Below, piece after piece: positions 1 through 11,396 of a stretch of 64,000 nucleotides of DNA (positions within the stretch are counted from its first letter, which is position 1; every line of letters begins with the position of its first letter). Location: contig OY987302.1 of the NCBI GenBank assembly GCA_963920635.1, forward strand, positions 43,589,500 through 43,653,499, written 5' to 3'. This DNA comes from Pseudeuparius sepicola. Taxonomy: Eukaryota; Arthropoda; Insecta; Coleoptera; Anthribidae. Both the position numbers and the translations under genes were made by a program. Under the pieces are notes generated by a model, which was given only the letters and a program-made list of their open reading frames with translations, made no database searches and was not told where the DNA came from.

Positions 1-55
1 GGGCAAATCCATTAAACATTATTGGGCAAATTTCTATTCTAGGTACAGCGTGATC

Positions 56-1647
56 CAGTCACGATGTAAAAAAATTTAACCACTGTTGGAAAATAGTTAT
101 TTATGTACCAAGGCACTGAAGTTCAACTTTTTATGACTCATGTGGAGTTTAGTTGCTGAGGCCTCTGGCCGAGGCAAATAAACCACATGAGTCATAAAAA
201 GAACTTCAGTGCCGAGGTACATATTATATTTTTTTTGAAATCGGAAAAAAAAGTTTTATTAGGCAAGAAAATAATAATAAGGGATCATCCGTCCACGAAC
301 CGACTACGCGCGGCGTTGCTTGACTTCACCGATCGCTCTACCTAGGACAAGTATAATGACGTACGGCACCTTCTGACAGGAAAACCAAACTGCTGCTTCT
401 TGTGCAGCCTACACAACAAATCTATTGATTTTCAAATTTACTAAAATATGTATACTGAAGGATTGCGCTTCTATAGGAAACAATTTCGCAATGTGTACGA
501 ACAGTTAAATGAGCCTTTATCGGCCGGGTTTTGAATATTTGGTCACTTTTGACGGGCGATTTCTCCGCGTCTGACGTTTGATGTTTACGTCTCGCCAAGG
601 CCTACTTATTGAAAAAATCGTACAATAATGGGCTACATTATTGTACGATTTCTGTGCTTTTAATGACGATTTTGGGACATTTTAATGCCGATTTCAAGAA
701 AAATACCTTAATTCGAATATGAAATTAAATTTTTTTAAAGTAACAAAAATAATAAAAATATATTTGCAGAGATGTATTAAAACCCCTTAAAAAGGCGCTT
801 TCCTAGGCAGCTAGTAAGCTCGCACGTCAAAACTGATGCGCAGTTTCTAGTTGCTCAACATATCGTAAATTTACGTTACGTTTTCACAGAAATCTCAAAA
901 AATATCGAAATATTGAGAAAAACTTAAAAGATCGATAATTTTTTGTGGTTTTTAAATTTGTAGGGAAACATTTTTCTGCTGTAAAAATAAAATCATGGTC
1001 TAAGTTAATTTATTGGCTTTTTGACTAGTCTCTTGAATTTCCAATGTCAATCCCTCGGTCAATCCTTTTCTTCTTTTGTAAATCTCAATGTAATATCCAG
1101 AAATGCGTTCAGCATCGATTAAAACTGCGCACAAAATGTACAAACCCACTACCTCTCAGTACTGTTGAAGAGTTGTGTAAAAATGCGACCAGCAACTTGA
1201 CCGCACAGACAAAACACCCAAGTTTATTCTGTTCATGAACATCAGAACTTAGCATCTCCTAGCGCGTATAAGAAATCTGTTATGAGACGGTAATAAGCCC
1301 ACTGGCGTATAATAAAACTGCGAATCCATGATGAGATATTTTCTGGTGTAGCTAGCCGATTCTACATGCACTGTCGTGCACCAAAACAAAGGTAATGTGG
1401 GAGTACGGCCAGTACGTTATCGAAGAATACGGCGTCACTGGCAGGCATACGGTCCACAACGCGGAACGCACAGCGAATACATGTCCTTCCCTCTAGCTTC
1501 GATTGGCGGCAAGTGGGATGGTTATTAGGTACGCCTTAATTGCGCGATGCGCACCGGAGCGCCGAGTTACTCGGGTGCTAAGGTTGATTTGCCCAATGTT
1601 TTGAGGCCTCTTCCACTGTGTGGTTAAACATTTTTACATCATGACTG
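56..1647. mobile_element. Unclassified DNA transposon relic bounded by ~35-bp terminal inverted repeats
   Basis: An imperfect inverted repeat of about 35 bp (56-90 and 1613-1647) shares the blocks GATGTAAAAA and TTTAACCAC read inward from each end. The 1.5-kb interior has no convincing coding frame, so a non-autonomous or eroded element is likely. No clear target-site duplication is visible, so superfamily and exact ends are unsettled. A hairpin lies just inside the left end. Confidence 0.45.
105..221. repeat. Hairpin with ~40-bp arms
   Basis: Left arm 105-145 and right arm 183-221 are near-perfect reverse complements sharing CCACATGAGTCATAAAAAG, with a GC-richer loop of about 37 bp. It sits just inside the left end of the element that begins at 56. 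It may be a separate small foldback insertion or part of that element's subterminal structure. Confidence 0.7.
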
Positions 1648-2189
1648 TAGACCTCCGCCGCTGCGATAAAGTATAAAAATCAAAATAGTTTTAGAATTGT
1701 ATAGGTATTTTATTTCTGATGGTTGGTAACATCGCTGAGTGAACGTTGAGCAACTTCTGTGAAGTTTGACATATTATACTATTCCCTTTGAATCGCACGA
1801 ACACCCTAAATTACCTAACCTACCTACTTACAATAGGCCTGTTCCAACAGAAATCACAAACCAGTCACTGATAATTTAATTGGTTGATTTAAATTCTCAG
1901 ACTGTTTCTGACAGCTTTCTTGTCATTTTATTGGCTCTGACTGTCTGCTGGAAGAAATCCATTGTTAGGACTTTTATCTTATATTTTTTCTGGCGGCGCT
2001 CATGAAGGTGTCGTATGTGTTTAGATGTTGGCGGCAAACATTTTAAACACTAGTTGTTGAATCTTTTTCTTGTTAATAAATTGTTATTGGTACGTCATGG
2101 TCATGTTCTACAATATGCTGTATAATATATGACGTGTAGATTAAATTTTACAATGAATTATTCAAAGAACGGTAGGTACATTTTTCCAA
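1648..2189. other. Unassigned AT-rich interval
   Basis: No open frame, repeat pair or RNA gene is recognisable between the left-edge element and the first foldback arm. Confidence 0.5.
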
Positions 2190-2574
2190 AAAAAAAGTCA
2201 AGAGTAGTTTTCTTCTTAGAATTGATCAGGGAATTTAGTGAAGGCATAAAAAGACAACTTTTTCAGAGGCGTACCATTTTTTAATAAAAAATAGGATGGT
2301 TGACCCCGCCTCTCTGCTGGAAGTAGACATGCCGAATTATTTTTAATTTATAGCATTTAATGTGTGTCTACACTACCATATATATATGTGTTTGCCTTAT
2401 CTGCCTTCCTTTAGGAAAAACAAAAGAAAATTTGAAAAAAATATATCGAACTTTGACGCCCTGGTATCACTAAAACCCTTATTAAGATTTCGATACATGT
2501 TTATATCCAAAAATCTACTTATTTTGACATTTTCTATAGATTCATAGTTTTGCCTATAACAGTTTGACCAAGTA
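2190..2574. mobile_element. Solo arm of the 60224-type foldback element
   Basis: This stretch parallels 60890-61235. Shared features, in order, are AAAAGTCAAGA, a GCGTACCAT block, a GATGGTT...CTCTC...GAAGTAGA block, TTTAGGAAAAA and ATTTCGATACATGTTTATA, followed by a terminal TTTGACCA. Only one arm is present, so this is a truncated copy. It directly abuts the CAGGATG element that starts at 2577. Confidence 0.7.
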
Positions 2575-2576
2575 TA

Positions 2577-3667
2577 CAGGATGATTTTTTTTAGGTCTAC
2601 CACCGCGATTTTCTCGCTTATTTTGCGCCCTACAAAATAAGCGTAAGAAACAAAAATGTTGCAATTTTGGACAGCTAAGTGGTGCTGCGAAAGAAATCGG
2701 CATCCATGGCCAACTTGTCGCGGAATACTAAAAAAACCTCAAATTGAGCAAAACTGTAAAGAGGGGGTTGCCGACAGCGAAAGTGACGTCAGATTTCGTT
2801 TTTTTTTTTAAGTTGTATAGCATAAAATCTAATAACATTTTACCTGGCAAAAATTTAGTACAAACATCTCTGGATTATTTTGAATCATAAGATCTTATAA
2901 GCATAGTTTTGATTTATAGGTTATGAAAACCTTGGGAAAAATAATAATTCCAGTGCACATGCTTTTAAGATCTTATGATCAAAATTAAAACAGAGATGCT
3001 TGTACTAAATTTTTGCCAGGTAAAATGTTATTAGATTTTATGGTATACAACTTTAAAAAATACGAAATCTAACGTCACTTTCGCCGTCGGCAACCCCCTC
3101 TTAATAGCCGTGGAATGTTTATTTTAAGAGACAGATGAAAACTTTTATATTGAAAATTGATGGCACTGTAGTCAGATAGTTTCAAAATTACACAGGGTCT
3201 TCGGCTCTCTTGAGACCATGAAAATTTTTGTCGATTTAAAGTTTTTTTAGTACACCGCGAAAACTTGGGCATGGAGGCCCATTCCTTTTTTAAAGTCGCC
3301 TCGCTGACCAAAATTGCCATATTTTGTTTTCTTACGTATTTTCTGTGCGGCCTAAAATAAGCGAGAAAATCGCTTAATAAGAAATAAATAAAAAAAAATT
3401 TCATAGCCTCTCAGCGCCATCAATTTTCAATATAAAAATTTTCCTCTGTCTCTTAAAATAAACATTCCACGGCTATTAATAGTTTTGCTCAATTTTAAGT
3501 TTTTTTAATATTGCGCGACAAGTTGGCCATGGATGAGGATTTCTTTTACAACACCACTTAGCTGTCCAAAATTGCAACATTTTTGTTTCTTACGACTTTT
3601 TTGTAGGGCGTAAAATAAGCGAGAAAATGGCGGTGGTAGTCGTGGTAGACCTAAAAAAATCATCATG
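2577..3667. mobile_element. CAGGATG-type foldback element, interrupted by a nested MITE
   Basis: It starts with TA-CAGGATGATTTTTTTAGG and ends with the reverse complement (CCTAAAAAAATCATCATG), with inverted arms of several hundred bases. A second copy without the nested insertion is at 62092-62897. TA flanks and this type of end fit Tc1/mariner-derived foldback MITEs. The 109-aa open frame on the minus strand at 3075-3404 is incidental to repeat sequence. Confidence 0.8.
2760..3101. mobile_element. PIF/Harbinger-like MITE nested in the CAGGATG element
   Basis: Ends are AGAGGGGGTTGCCGAC and its reverse complement. The inverted arms run on for about 100 bp, past AAATTTTTGCCAGG. Both sides are flanked by TAA (2757-2759 and 3102-3104). 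The paralogous copy near 62280 has a single TAA at the matching place, giving an empty-site comparison. A 3-bp TWA duplication is typical of PIF/Harbinger. No transposase is present. Confidence 0.75.
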
Positions 3668-4540
3668 AATAACATGTTAAAAGGATCTCTTTGATATCAG
3701 AAACTAACTATAATTTAATACAATCGGTAATGATTCGATTATGAAATGTTTAGCTTTGGAAGGGTGGTTCTTAGAATAACTTTTACTATCCTAAGTATCT
3801 CAAAGCAAATCAACTGGACTAATTCCACAAACGCAAGAAAAAACTTACGCCCAAACCCGTGAATGCCGTGAACATCTCCGAACTATTTCGAGGTACGGCA
3901 CTGCTCCGGTGAGCGTAAAGTTTTGTCAATTAGTCTTTAATTACACAGTTTTGCCCATCGCGTAAAACTTAATTGCGGCTGCTAATGACATGTTGGCAGT
4001 TTATAACCCGATTTAATCCAACGGAAATAACGGGATGGGACTAGTTATCGGCAGCGCCGGCTTCCTTTCGGCGGAATCTATCCTAAACCGTGGCGACGTC
4101 GAGTCGGAATTAACCTGTTTAAGAACCGATAAGCCACCACGGTAACAGAGATTGTATTCAAGGGTGGCTAGCTTCAAAACCCGAATTATTTAGATACGAT
4201 TTAAAGTAAAATTAAGATGAGATATTTGAAATTTCTTGACAAAGTATATCGAGTAACACTCTGCGTTGTCGAGTCAATAACCTGTCAATGGCTGCATCTA
4301 CGTCACCAAAACGAATGCATTCGTTTACTAGCAGGTCTGACTTTATCTGCGTCTTCTAGGTATAAAACAAAGACAGATATACCTACCAATCTGGTTCTAA
4401 TAGTTCCCTAAAGAATTGTATTTCAAGCAAAAAGTCATTGGTCCGGAAGTGTTTAGCAAAAAAGGCACTAATTTTTTTTTATTAACTTTCTTATTAATGT
4501 TGCATACTATAAATGATTATTTATTTTTTATAACTTCCGA
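3668..4540. other. Unassigned interval
   Basis: No coding frame or repeat is recognised. Around 4020-4140 the composition is more balanced than the surroundings, but nothing identifiable is encoded. Confidence 0.45.
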
Positions 4541-4699
4541 TTCGTCGGATAGATTTGAGCCAAATTTGGTACACTTCATTATGGTTTTCGAATTTCATGA
4601 GAATTTTAAGCTCCTTAAGGCGACTAGTGACCGATTTATGGGGTCCACTTTCATATAAATTAAGAAAACAAATAGTACGGCCCAGATAAATGAAAATTT

Positions 4700-5110
4700 T
4701 AAGCAGCCATTAGAAAGACGGTTGAATTTGCTATAAAAAGTGTCTCTTGGTATTTTTCATAATCTATGTTCGGTTTGGCCACATTGGTATATTATTAAAT
4801 TTTTCGACGCCATTACTATACCTTCACCTCAGAAACTACAAAAAATGAGAGCATTACAAAATTAACAACTTTATTAAGACTACATTTATACAAAATTATA
4901 AAATTCGCAAACCATAATAGAAGTGTTGTGTACCAAATCTGATTCAAATCTAAGTTATAAAAAATAAACGTTTTTTTCTTGAAATTTTCTACATCCTGTA
5001 TCTAGAAAACGATAAGTTTTCCTCATATTTATGTTTATTTACTTTTTTTCATATTTTGAGGTGCTTAAATGCACTGACGAAGTTTCCCGAATAAAAACTG
5101 AATCACCCTG
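4700..5110. mobile_element. Degenerate foldback arm ending in CACCCTG-TA
   Basis: The segment ends in AATCACCCTG followed by TA (5111-5112), the standard outer end of the CAGGGTG elements. It has the AT-rich subterminal style of the other arms. No inverted partner is seen nearby, so it is a solo or truncated end. Confidence 0.5.
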
Positions 5111-5413
5111 TATAGAGTCAATAGAATTATACGGGACACTATGTATGAGTATAAATAAATAAATCGCATATATGTTACTCTTGTAACACATAATTACTGT
5201 TTAGTTTTAAAAATAATTTACTTAATTCCCAAAACCGGTCTCCTAGTTAACCCATGATTAATGGAACGAACTATGAATTACATAGTCAGAAAATTGAGGT
5301 TCACCAATCGGCTTTCCATTAAACCTCTTTACCTGAGCTTCTACAAAACAACAAACACAATACAGAATATTAACGGCGCTGCCTTTCAATCTTATAGTGT
5401 ACAAACAGGACAG

Positions 5414-6240
5414 GTGTTATCAGAGAGAGCCTGGGCACTTTAATACGCAGAGAAGATTATCGTGTCAAGCCACATGTGTTATGGCCTATATTTTCTAGAG
5501 CCTATCTGGGCCTTTTTCTGTATTTTGTACCTCTTTTCCGTTTTTCCATGGCCCTTACAGGCGGCTTAAACTCAATAAAGCTGCGGTTGAAAGCTTCATG
5601 CAAGTTCCTTGAGTAGTGGGGACATCAGTAGTATAATAGTAATTTACATAACAGAATTTTCACTTATGCAAAATTTCGACGTCAAGAAATACGTATTAGT
5701 GCGGTAATGAATTTAAAAAAAGCACTACTAGTGTAGAAGTTACACAAATATTAATTTTTGGGAAAATCCAACTCGACATTTTTTTTGCAATTTACATTTT
5801 ATCATATTTACACCCTGTAGATCTCCATTTAAATTAAGAAAATATGTTATTACAATTTCTATACTCAAAATCAGCGTTCTACTTACTGTTTTGTATTGAG
5901 ACAATTTCTAGGTATGCAAATAAAATAAAATATTTTTAGTTTTGATCTAAAGTCCAATAATATTAACTTTAACGGTGCTGTCTCGGGGAAGAAAAACTGG
6001 AACACGTAATAACGTGTTATCAAAGCAGGTCGAAGCACTTTAATACGCAGAGAAGATTAACCTTGCGAAGCAACGCGGGTTGAGGTATATTTTCGAGATA
6101 GGACGAGCACCTTCCATCTATTTCCCTATATTTTATGCCTCCTTCACAGGAAATCCACGTTTTTCCGCGAGTCGATAAAACTGTCGTTTGGAGTCTTTTT
6201 GCCAGATACCCTTGAGATAACACGTGAGAAAATTAATTTT
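5414..6240. repeat. Diverged direct duplication with 600-bp period
   Basis: A 25-bp word beginning GCACTTTAATACGCAGAG occurs at 5435-5459 and again exactly 600 bp later at 6035-6059. Each is preceded by GTGTTATCA and followed by about 180 bp of weaker similarity (TATATTTTC, then AAACT and CTTGAG blocks). No encoded product is recognised in either copy. Confidence 0.6.
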
Positions 6241-8785
6241 GTTTTTGCACAACATCTTTGATCAGCTCACCCAAAGTAAAACTGCACTCGTAACCTTGGT
6301 GCTTTATTGCATAGTAACTCATTAATTTAGATGTCTCTTAAAACAAAGGTAACACATTTATACCAATTACTTTCCAGGAAATGATTTCGCCACTAGGAGA
6401 GAAGCTAGCTACAGAAGAAGAATTGATTATGAAATTCAAAATTTTAGCCGATTATAACTTGACAACGCAATATTGTGTTAGAAACTTTTCTAAATCAATT
6501 TGCAAAACATTAACAGAAAATTATTAGAATCCCCGAAATGTTACGAAAAAAAACTGCCAATGGAATCATTACTTCCATATTTTTACCTTATTCACACTTT
6601 TTTTGGACTTCAATCCAGAATTCCTTAACCACAAAAATGGACACATCACTCGCTAGTTTCAAATTTACTACATTCAATCTCTTATAATAATCAAAGACAA
6701 TCCCGGATTGTCTTTGTAATAATATAAAAACATTTTGTTAACAAAAAACTATACTGTATCTCTAAAACCTAAATAATAAATTTGTCCATTTTGAGCGATT
6801 TCGCTCAAAATCAATCCAACCCGACCTATTGTAGGCAGGATTAGGTATGCATAATATATCAAATTTGAAGTCAATATATTAATCCATCCCAAAGTTATCA
6901 AAGGAACAGACAGACGCAGACAAAATTTTTCTTTGCTCAAACTTTCGATTTCGACGATTTAGAATATTTTAAAGCGATTTTTCGAATAAAAAATTATTGA
7001 AAATTGTTTGCCGAAACAATACTTTTACGTCATGAGTATGGTAATATGCGATTCACTAAAATAAAATTTGAATAACCTATATCATTTAAGATTAAATCAA
7101 TGAGTAATTGCTCATATCGTTCCCTAATTAATTAAATTGCATTTTTTTCTTAATCCTTTTAGTCCTTACACCATCAGAGTTAATATTATAAAGGCCTGAG
7201 TCCTCGACCCGCAAATTAATTTACGCCCTTTATGAACTGACAAAATCGACCCCTATACAGTTAACTCTGAATTAATTGGACGACTACCAACGTTTCACCT
7301 CTATAAAAGCCGAGAAGGCAAATTCTGAAAATTCAATGTCATCAGTACTTATTGTTTTTATAGTGTAGATATTGAGCAGGAAATCAATCAAGACACGTAG
7401 GGAAAGAGACCATTGGAAGAAAAAATAGTGAAGTGATCCGGCACATTCCTGTAGAAATTGTATTTGTCAAGAAGGATCTTTTTGTGCTAGCTACTGGAGC
7501 ATACAGGTTCCATCGGCTAAGCGCTATTTATTCCAATTGATTATTAGTAGTGGCGGTAAGATGTATAGGAGACTTCGCCGTCTTCTACAACTACTAGAAG
7601 GGGTTAGAGGGTGGAGGGTGATCATTCACTATATGCTGGTTATGTGCACTTCCAATTTGTTCTTCTACCCACAAAATTCGACATCTAGTGACTTAATGCA
7701 AGTATCGAACGTGGAAATTCTAACATACAATGTCAAGCCAAGAATATGAACAAAGAAAGGGGGATTTCGCATTTTTTTGACATACCACAAAAATATCATT
7801 CTTTATGTATTTTTCGTCGGATTGTTTTGTTCTGAAACCATATTTGGAATCAAATAGGTACGGATTTTTCTCAAAATCGGAGAAAATTTTCGATCCTGAA
7901 AATCTTTCATGTTAGGTTTCGACACAAATCGGTATAATAATATGTGGGTCTACACCACGTGAAGAGCGATAAGATGAATAGATTAAGTTATTGACTTTCA
8001 AAACAACAATAATAAAAATCTGACGACAAATATAAATTTAAAGGTGTGCTCTGAATCAAATCTAAATACCATTTATACAAAAGTAAGTTTCAAATTACGG
8101 CAAACTATATATATTCCTGCCCCGATAACTGAATTTCGATACTGGTATCGTAATTTGTATCTAATTGTCTAGGGATTGGATTGCTCCTATCTAATTAATC
8201 GAAAACCCAAACGATACTGCAATTTGGGATTATCTACCGCGCGATGTTTCTGAAGAGGTGATTTACAATAACTTTAATTTGGCGTTCGCATAAAGTGGGA
8301 AAGAGCAGCTACGGAAATATCTGGAGAAGTTTCTGCACGCGATGTCATTAATAAACCGAAAATTACCTATCTACTATCGTAATTCCAATGAAGCAATAAG
8401 AAATAATATTACGTCGAAATAATATTGCGTCACGAAAACCTAAAACGTACTGAAATCTTTGAGGTGTAATAATCAGTATACAACATACTCTGCAGGCGGT
8501 ATAATAATAATTATGCCACAGCTTTATCACCTGCCAACGTCGTCATACAATAGGTGTGTAGGTATATCTACAATTAAGTGTTTGAATGGGCTGTAGTTAA
8601 ACTATTATGGAGGAAGTTACATGACAGCTAAATTCCGAGTATTAATAATAATTATTACAACAATGTCTATAAGCAACGGAAATCACAATTTACCTTACTA
8701 CACAGAGAGTCCACATATTACAACAGATGTCAATTTTTGAAATGACCAAAGAAGTTGATAGCGAATTGCCATGTATCCTGATAAA
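6241..8785. other. Unassigned interval
   Basis: No product is recognised. The only local feature is a TATA-like block near 7302, listed separately. Confidence 0.45.
7301..7346 (+). promoter_or_regulatory. Possible TATA-box core promoter
   Basis: CTATAAAAG at 7301-7309 is followed about 31 bp downstream by TTCAAT and about 40 bp downstream by ATCAGT, an insect initiator-like word. GTAAGATG at 7556 could be a splice donor for a short untranslated first exon. No downstream coding exon was identified, so this is a weak inference from motif spacing. Confidence 0.2.
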
Positions 8786-8834
8786 TAAAGGGCGGAATAT
8801 ATGCATTTAATTTCAATCGAAATATGCGCATATA

Positions 8835-10007
8835 CAGGGTGTTCCTTAATAACATGCTAATACTTAAGGGGGTTATTCTTGGGCCCATTTTAAGAAAAAA
8901 ACTTCATATGAACGTAAGTCGTAAACGTCCTAACTTTTGAGATACAGGGCGTTAAAGTTAATTTTTTTAAATTGAATTTTGGCTACATCTCCCGAAATAA
9001 TCAAGTTGCTGAACTGAAATTTGGCACTGCTATGTTTTTGGGGATGGAGAATAAGCTGAAAATGTCAATTTCACCGTATCTCACAGAGGGCGCCACTTGC
9101 GCTGGTTTTGGATCACGCTTTTACGCGTAACTTTTTTGAGGTTATCTTTTTGGTCCTGCAGGTCCATCATTTTAGTGCCTCTTTTCATTCTGCAAGAAAA
9201 AGGTACTCTTGTTTCATAACGATTAAATCAACCGTTTGCGTTGAAATTACCAAAACGTGCCCCAAAACACCTGTTGATTCCAATATTCGAAACATAAAAT
9301 TATCACCTACTGCTTTCAAATGTTACAGATCAACTGTACATTCAAAATGATGAAAAAAATGCCAAATGGGCATTGGTCAAAACATCATTGATTTTCTTGA
9401 AATAGAGTGTCCAAATTTTGTCAAATTCAATCCTTTCCATTTTGAAAGTGAATAATTTTTGGTACGTTGTTCATAGGGATTTTTTTCTCAGTTTAAATGG
9501 TACAGTTGATCTGTAACACTTGAAGGTGGTAGGTAAAAATTTTATGTTTCGTATATTGAAGTCAACAGGTGTTTTGGAGAACGTTTTGGCAATTTCAAAG
9601 CAAACGGTTGATTTAATCGTTATGAAACAAGAGTACCTTTTTTTATTGCAGAATGAAAAGATGCACTAAAATGATGGACCTGCAGGACCAAAAAGATAAC
9701 CTCAAAAAAGTTACGCGTAAAAGCGTGATCAAAAAACAGCGCAAGTGGCGCCCTCAGGGAGATACGGTGAAATTTCAGATTTTCAGCTTATTCTCCATCC
9801 CCAAAAACGTAGCAGTGCCAAATTTCAGTTCAGCAGCTTGATTATTTCGGGAGATGTAGCCAAAATTCAATTAAAAAAAATGCACTTTAACGCCCTGTAT
9901 CTCAAAAGTTAGGACGTTTACGACATACGTTCATATGAAGTTTTTTTCTTAATATGGGCCCAAGAATAACCCCCTTAAGTATTAGCATGTTATTAAGGAA
10001 CACCCTG
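8835..10007. mobile_element. Giant CAGGGTGTTCC palindrome (foldback element)
   Basis: Both ends read CAGGGTGTTCCTTAATAAC inward, flanked by TA (8833-8834 and 10008-10009). The arms are about 540 bp each and nearly identical. Landmarks such as GGGCCCA, AGGACGTTTACGAC, CTGCAGG and ACAGATCAACTGTAC recur in mirror order around a spacer near 9376-9465. The short open frames at 9108-9350 and 9653-9841 are two views of the same arm, not genes. TA flanks fit a Tc1/mariner-derived non-autonomous element. It is nested in the hAT copy, so it inserted later. Confidence 0.92.
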
Positions 10008-10027
10008 TATATGCATCATTTTTATTT

Positions 10028-10110
10028 AAAATATGCAATAATATGCATTTATTTAGCCAAATATGCAATAATATGCATTTTGGCCAAATATGCAATAATA
10101 TGCATTTATA
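10028..10110 (+). repeat. Short tandem repeat, ~28-bp unit, 3 copies
   Basis: Three units containing ATATGCAATAATATGCATTT, separated by GCC or GGCC, lie just inside the hAT element beside the palindrome. ATATGCA words are also enriched at the other hAT end near 10800-10840, so these are probably hAT subterminal repeats, often transposase-binding sites in this superfamily. Confidence 0.75.
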
Positions 10111-10228
10111 TTACATGTACAAATACCTTAAAAAACACCAAAACTGATTTTAGAGAAAGGAGAAAGGAAAACAAATACATAAAATACCTCGTAAAATACC
10201 TATATTAAAGCAGAATTATAAAAACATT

Positions 10229-10667
10229 TTAATTTGAAATTGTATAGTAGTAATTTATGATTAAGTACTTTTCAAAGTTTTCCAATAAAAATCGTTGCCT
10301 TCTGTCGGTAAAAATATGTTTATATATAGAAAAGCTTCTCTCAACATCTGCCGATGTAATAGAGGCCAAGGTGCAACTTCGTTGGATGATTTACCATCAA
10401 AAATACTCTTTACTGCCATTAAAGATTTGAACCCTTTATTCTTTTCTGCAGTAGAGCATCTAATTTTTTTCTAACTTTAATACCTACGTCACCGGGAACC
10501 TTTCTACATTTAGCGGAAAATGTTTGAACAAAATCAACCGATTCGCTTAAACCTAAATTTTGACTTTCTAATGAAAGCATTATATCTGGTATAAAACTAA
10601 AATTAACTTTAATAAAAACAAGTTGGTTAGCTACATCCTCGTTTTTCAGGATTTCTTGACTTTGCAC
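10229..10667 (-). pseudogene. hAT transposase C-terminal remnant
   Basis: Reading the minus strand, about 80 residues are open from 10667 and end at a stop near 10419. Moving into neighbouring frames then gives a region containing TSADVERSFSIYK and TDRRQRFLLENFEKYL. This is the conserved C-terminal dimerisation segment of hAT transposases (ERSFS followed by DRR...EN). At least two frameshifts are needed to connect the parts, and the catalytic region upstream is absent, so no working enzyme can be made. It lies inside a copy with good hAT ends and 8-bp duplication, which confirms the assignment independently. Confidence 0.85.
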
Positions 10668-11069
10668 TACACACTGCGAGTTGTCTCTGGACTCTCATAA
10701 TCTTGGTTATGTCTTATATCTATAAACAAGTATAGGAAAAACATGCAAATATTCACAAAAATATAGTTTTTCCAGGAAATATGCAATGTTTTGCGAAATT
10801 AAATAAAATATGCAAAAAATGCATATATATGCAATTTGCATATATTCCGCCCTTTACTGATAAACTATCAAATGTAAAAAAGCCATGATACTTAATAAAC
10901 AATTTTTGGATGCGATTTTACTTTTCAGAGGGCATTATAATGAGTATATTCTCATGATAGTAAGTTATGAATCAGACAGTTATCCTGGGTGATACGGCTT
11001 TAAGCATGCTGGAATGTGTATTAAAATGAATTTGAAAATAGAAACCAACCAGAACCATAGGTAGGTATA

Positions 11070-11396
11070 GCGTCAGCATGGACCCAAAGGGACACATGAA
11101 CAATGAACATGTATTTTAATACATATTTGTTCTGGGTTTTAGAACAGGCTGCCAATGATGTGTATGCAAATTCTTGTTATAGCATCTTATAAAACTGAAG
11201 ATGCCATACCGTTTGCGTATGCCCAAGCAGTCCCAGTTTACATGGAATAAATCGTGTAAATTAATAAATAACATTCAATGTATACTGTGCATACCTGGGC
11301 ATGCGCAAACAGTATGCCATCAAACGCGGGTAAATTATTTATTGAAATAAATACTTTCACTTGACCACAATAGCCTTTTGGGCCCACACTGACGGC
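11070..11396. mobile_element. Small foldback MITE with inner hairpin
   Basis: Outer inverted repeats are CGTCAGCATGGACCCAAAGG (11071-11090) and its partner at 11375-11394. Inside, 11200-11224 and 11297-11321 form a second inverted pair around GTTTGCG and ATGCCC. No coding content and no clear target duplication are visible. Confidence 0.6.

Larger units (their letters stand above)
8786..10856 (-). mobile_element. hAT-superfamily DNA transposon, split by a nested palindrome
   Basis: Perfect 20-bp terminal inverted repeats (TAAAGGGCGGAATATATGCA) lie at 8786-8805 and 10837-10856. They are flanked by an exact 8-bp target duplication CTGATAAA (8778-8785 and 10857-10864), the hallmark of hAT elements. 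A minus-strand transposase remnant with the hAT dimerisation motif is inside. The left part was hit by the palindrome at 8835-10007, which landed only about 50 bp from the end. Intact termini and exact duplication suggest fairly recent insertion. Confidence 0.93.

Noticed and set aside
7537..7749. 70-codon frame downstream of the TATA-like motif
   Set aside because: No domain or signal peptide evidence; the promoter inference itself is weak.
9108..9841. Two mirrored frames of 62-80 codons in the giant palindrome
   Set aside because: They are opposite-strand readings of the same arm of a foldback element without coding signature.
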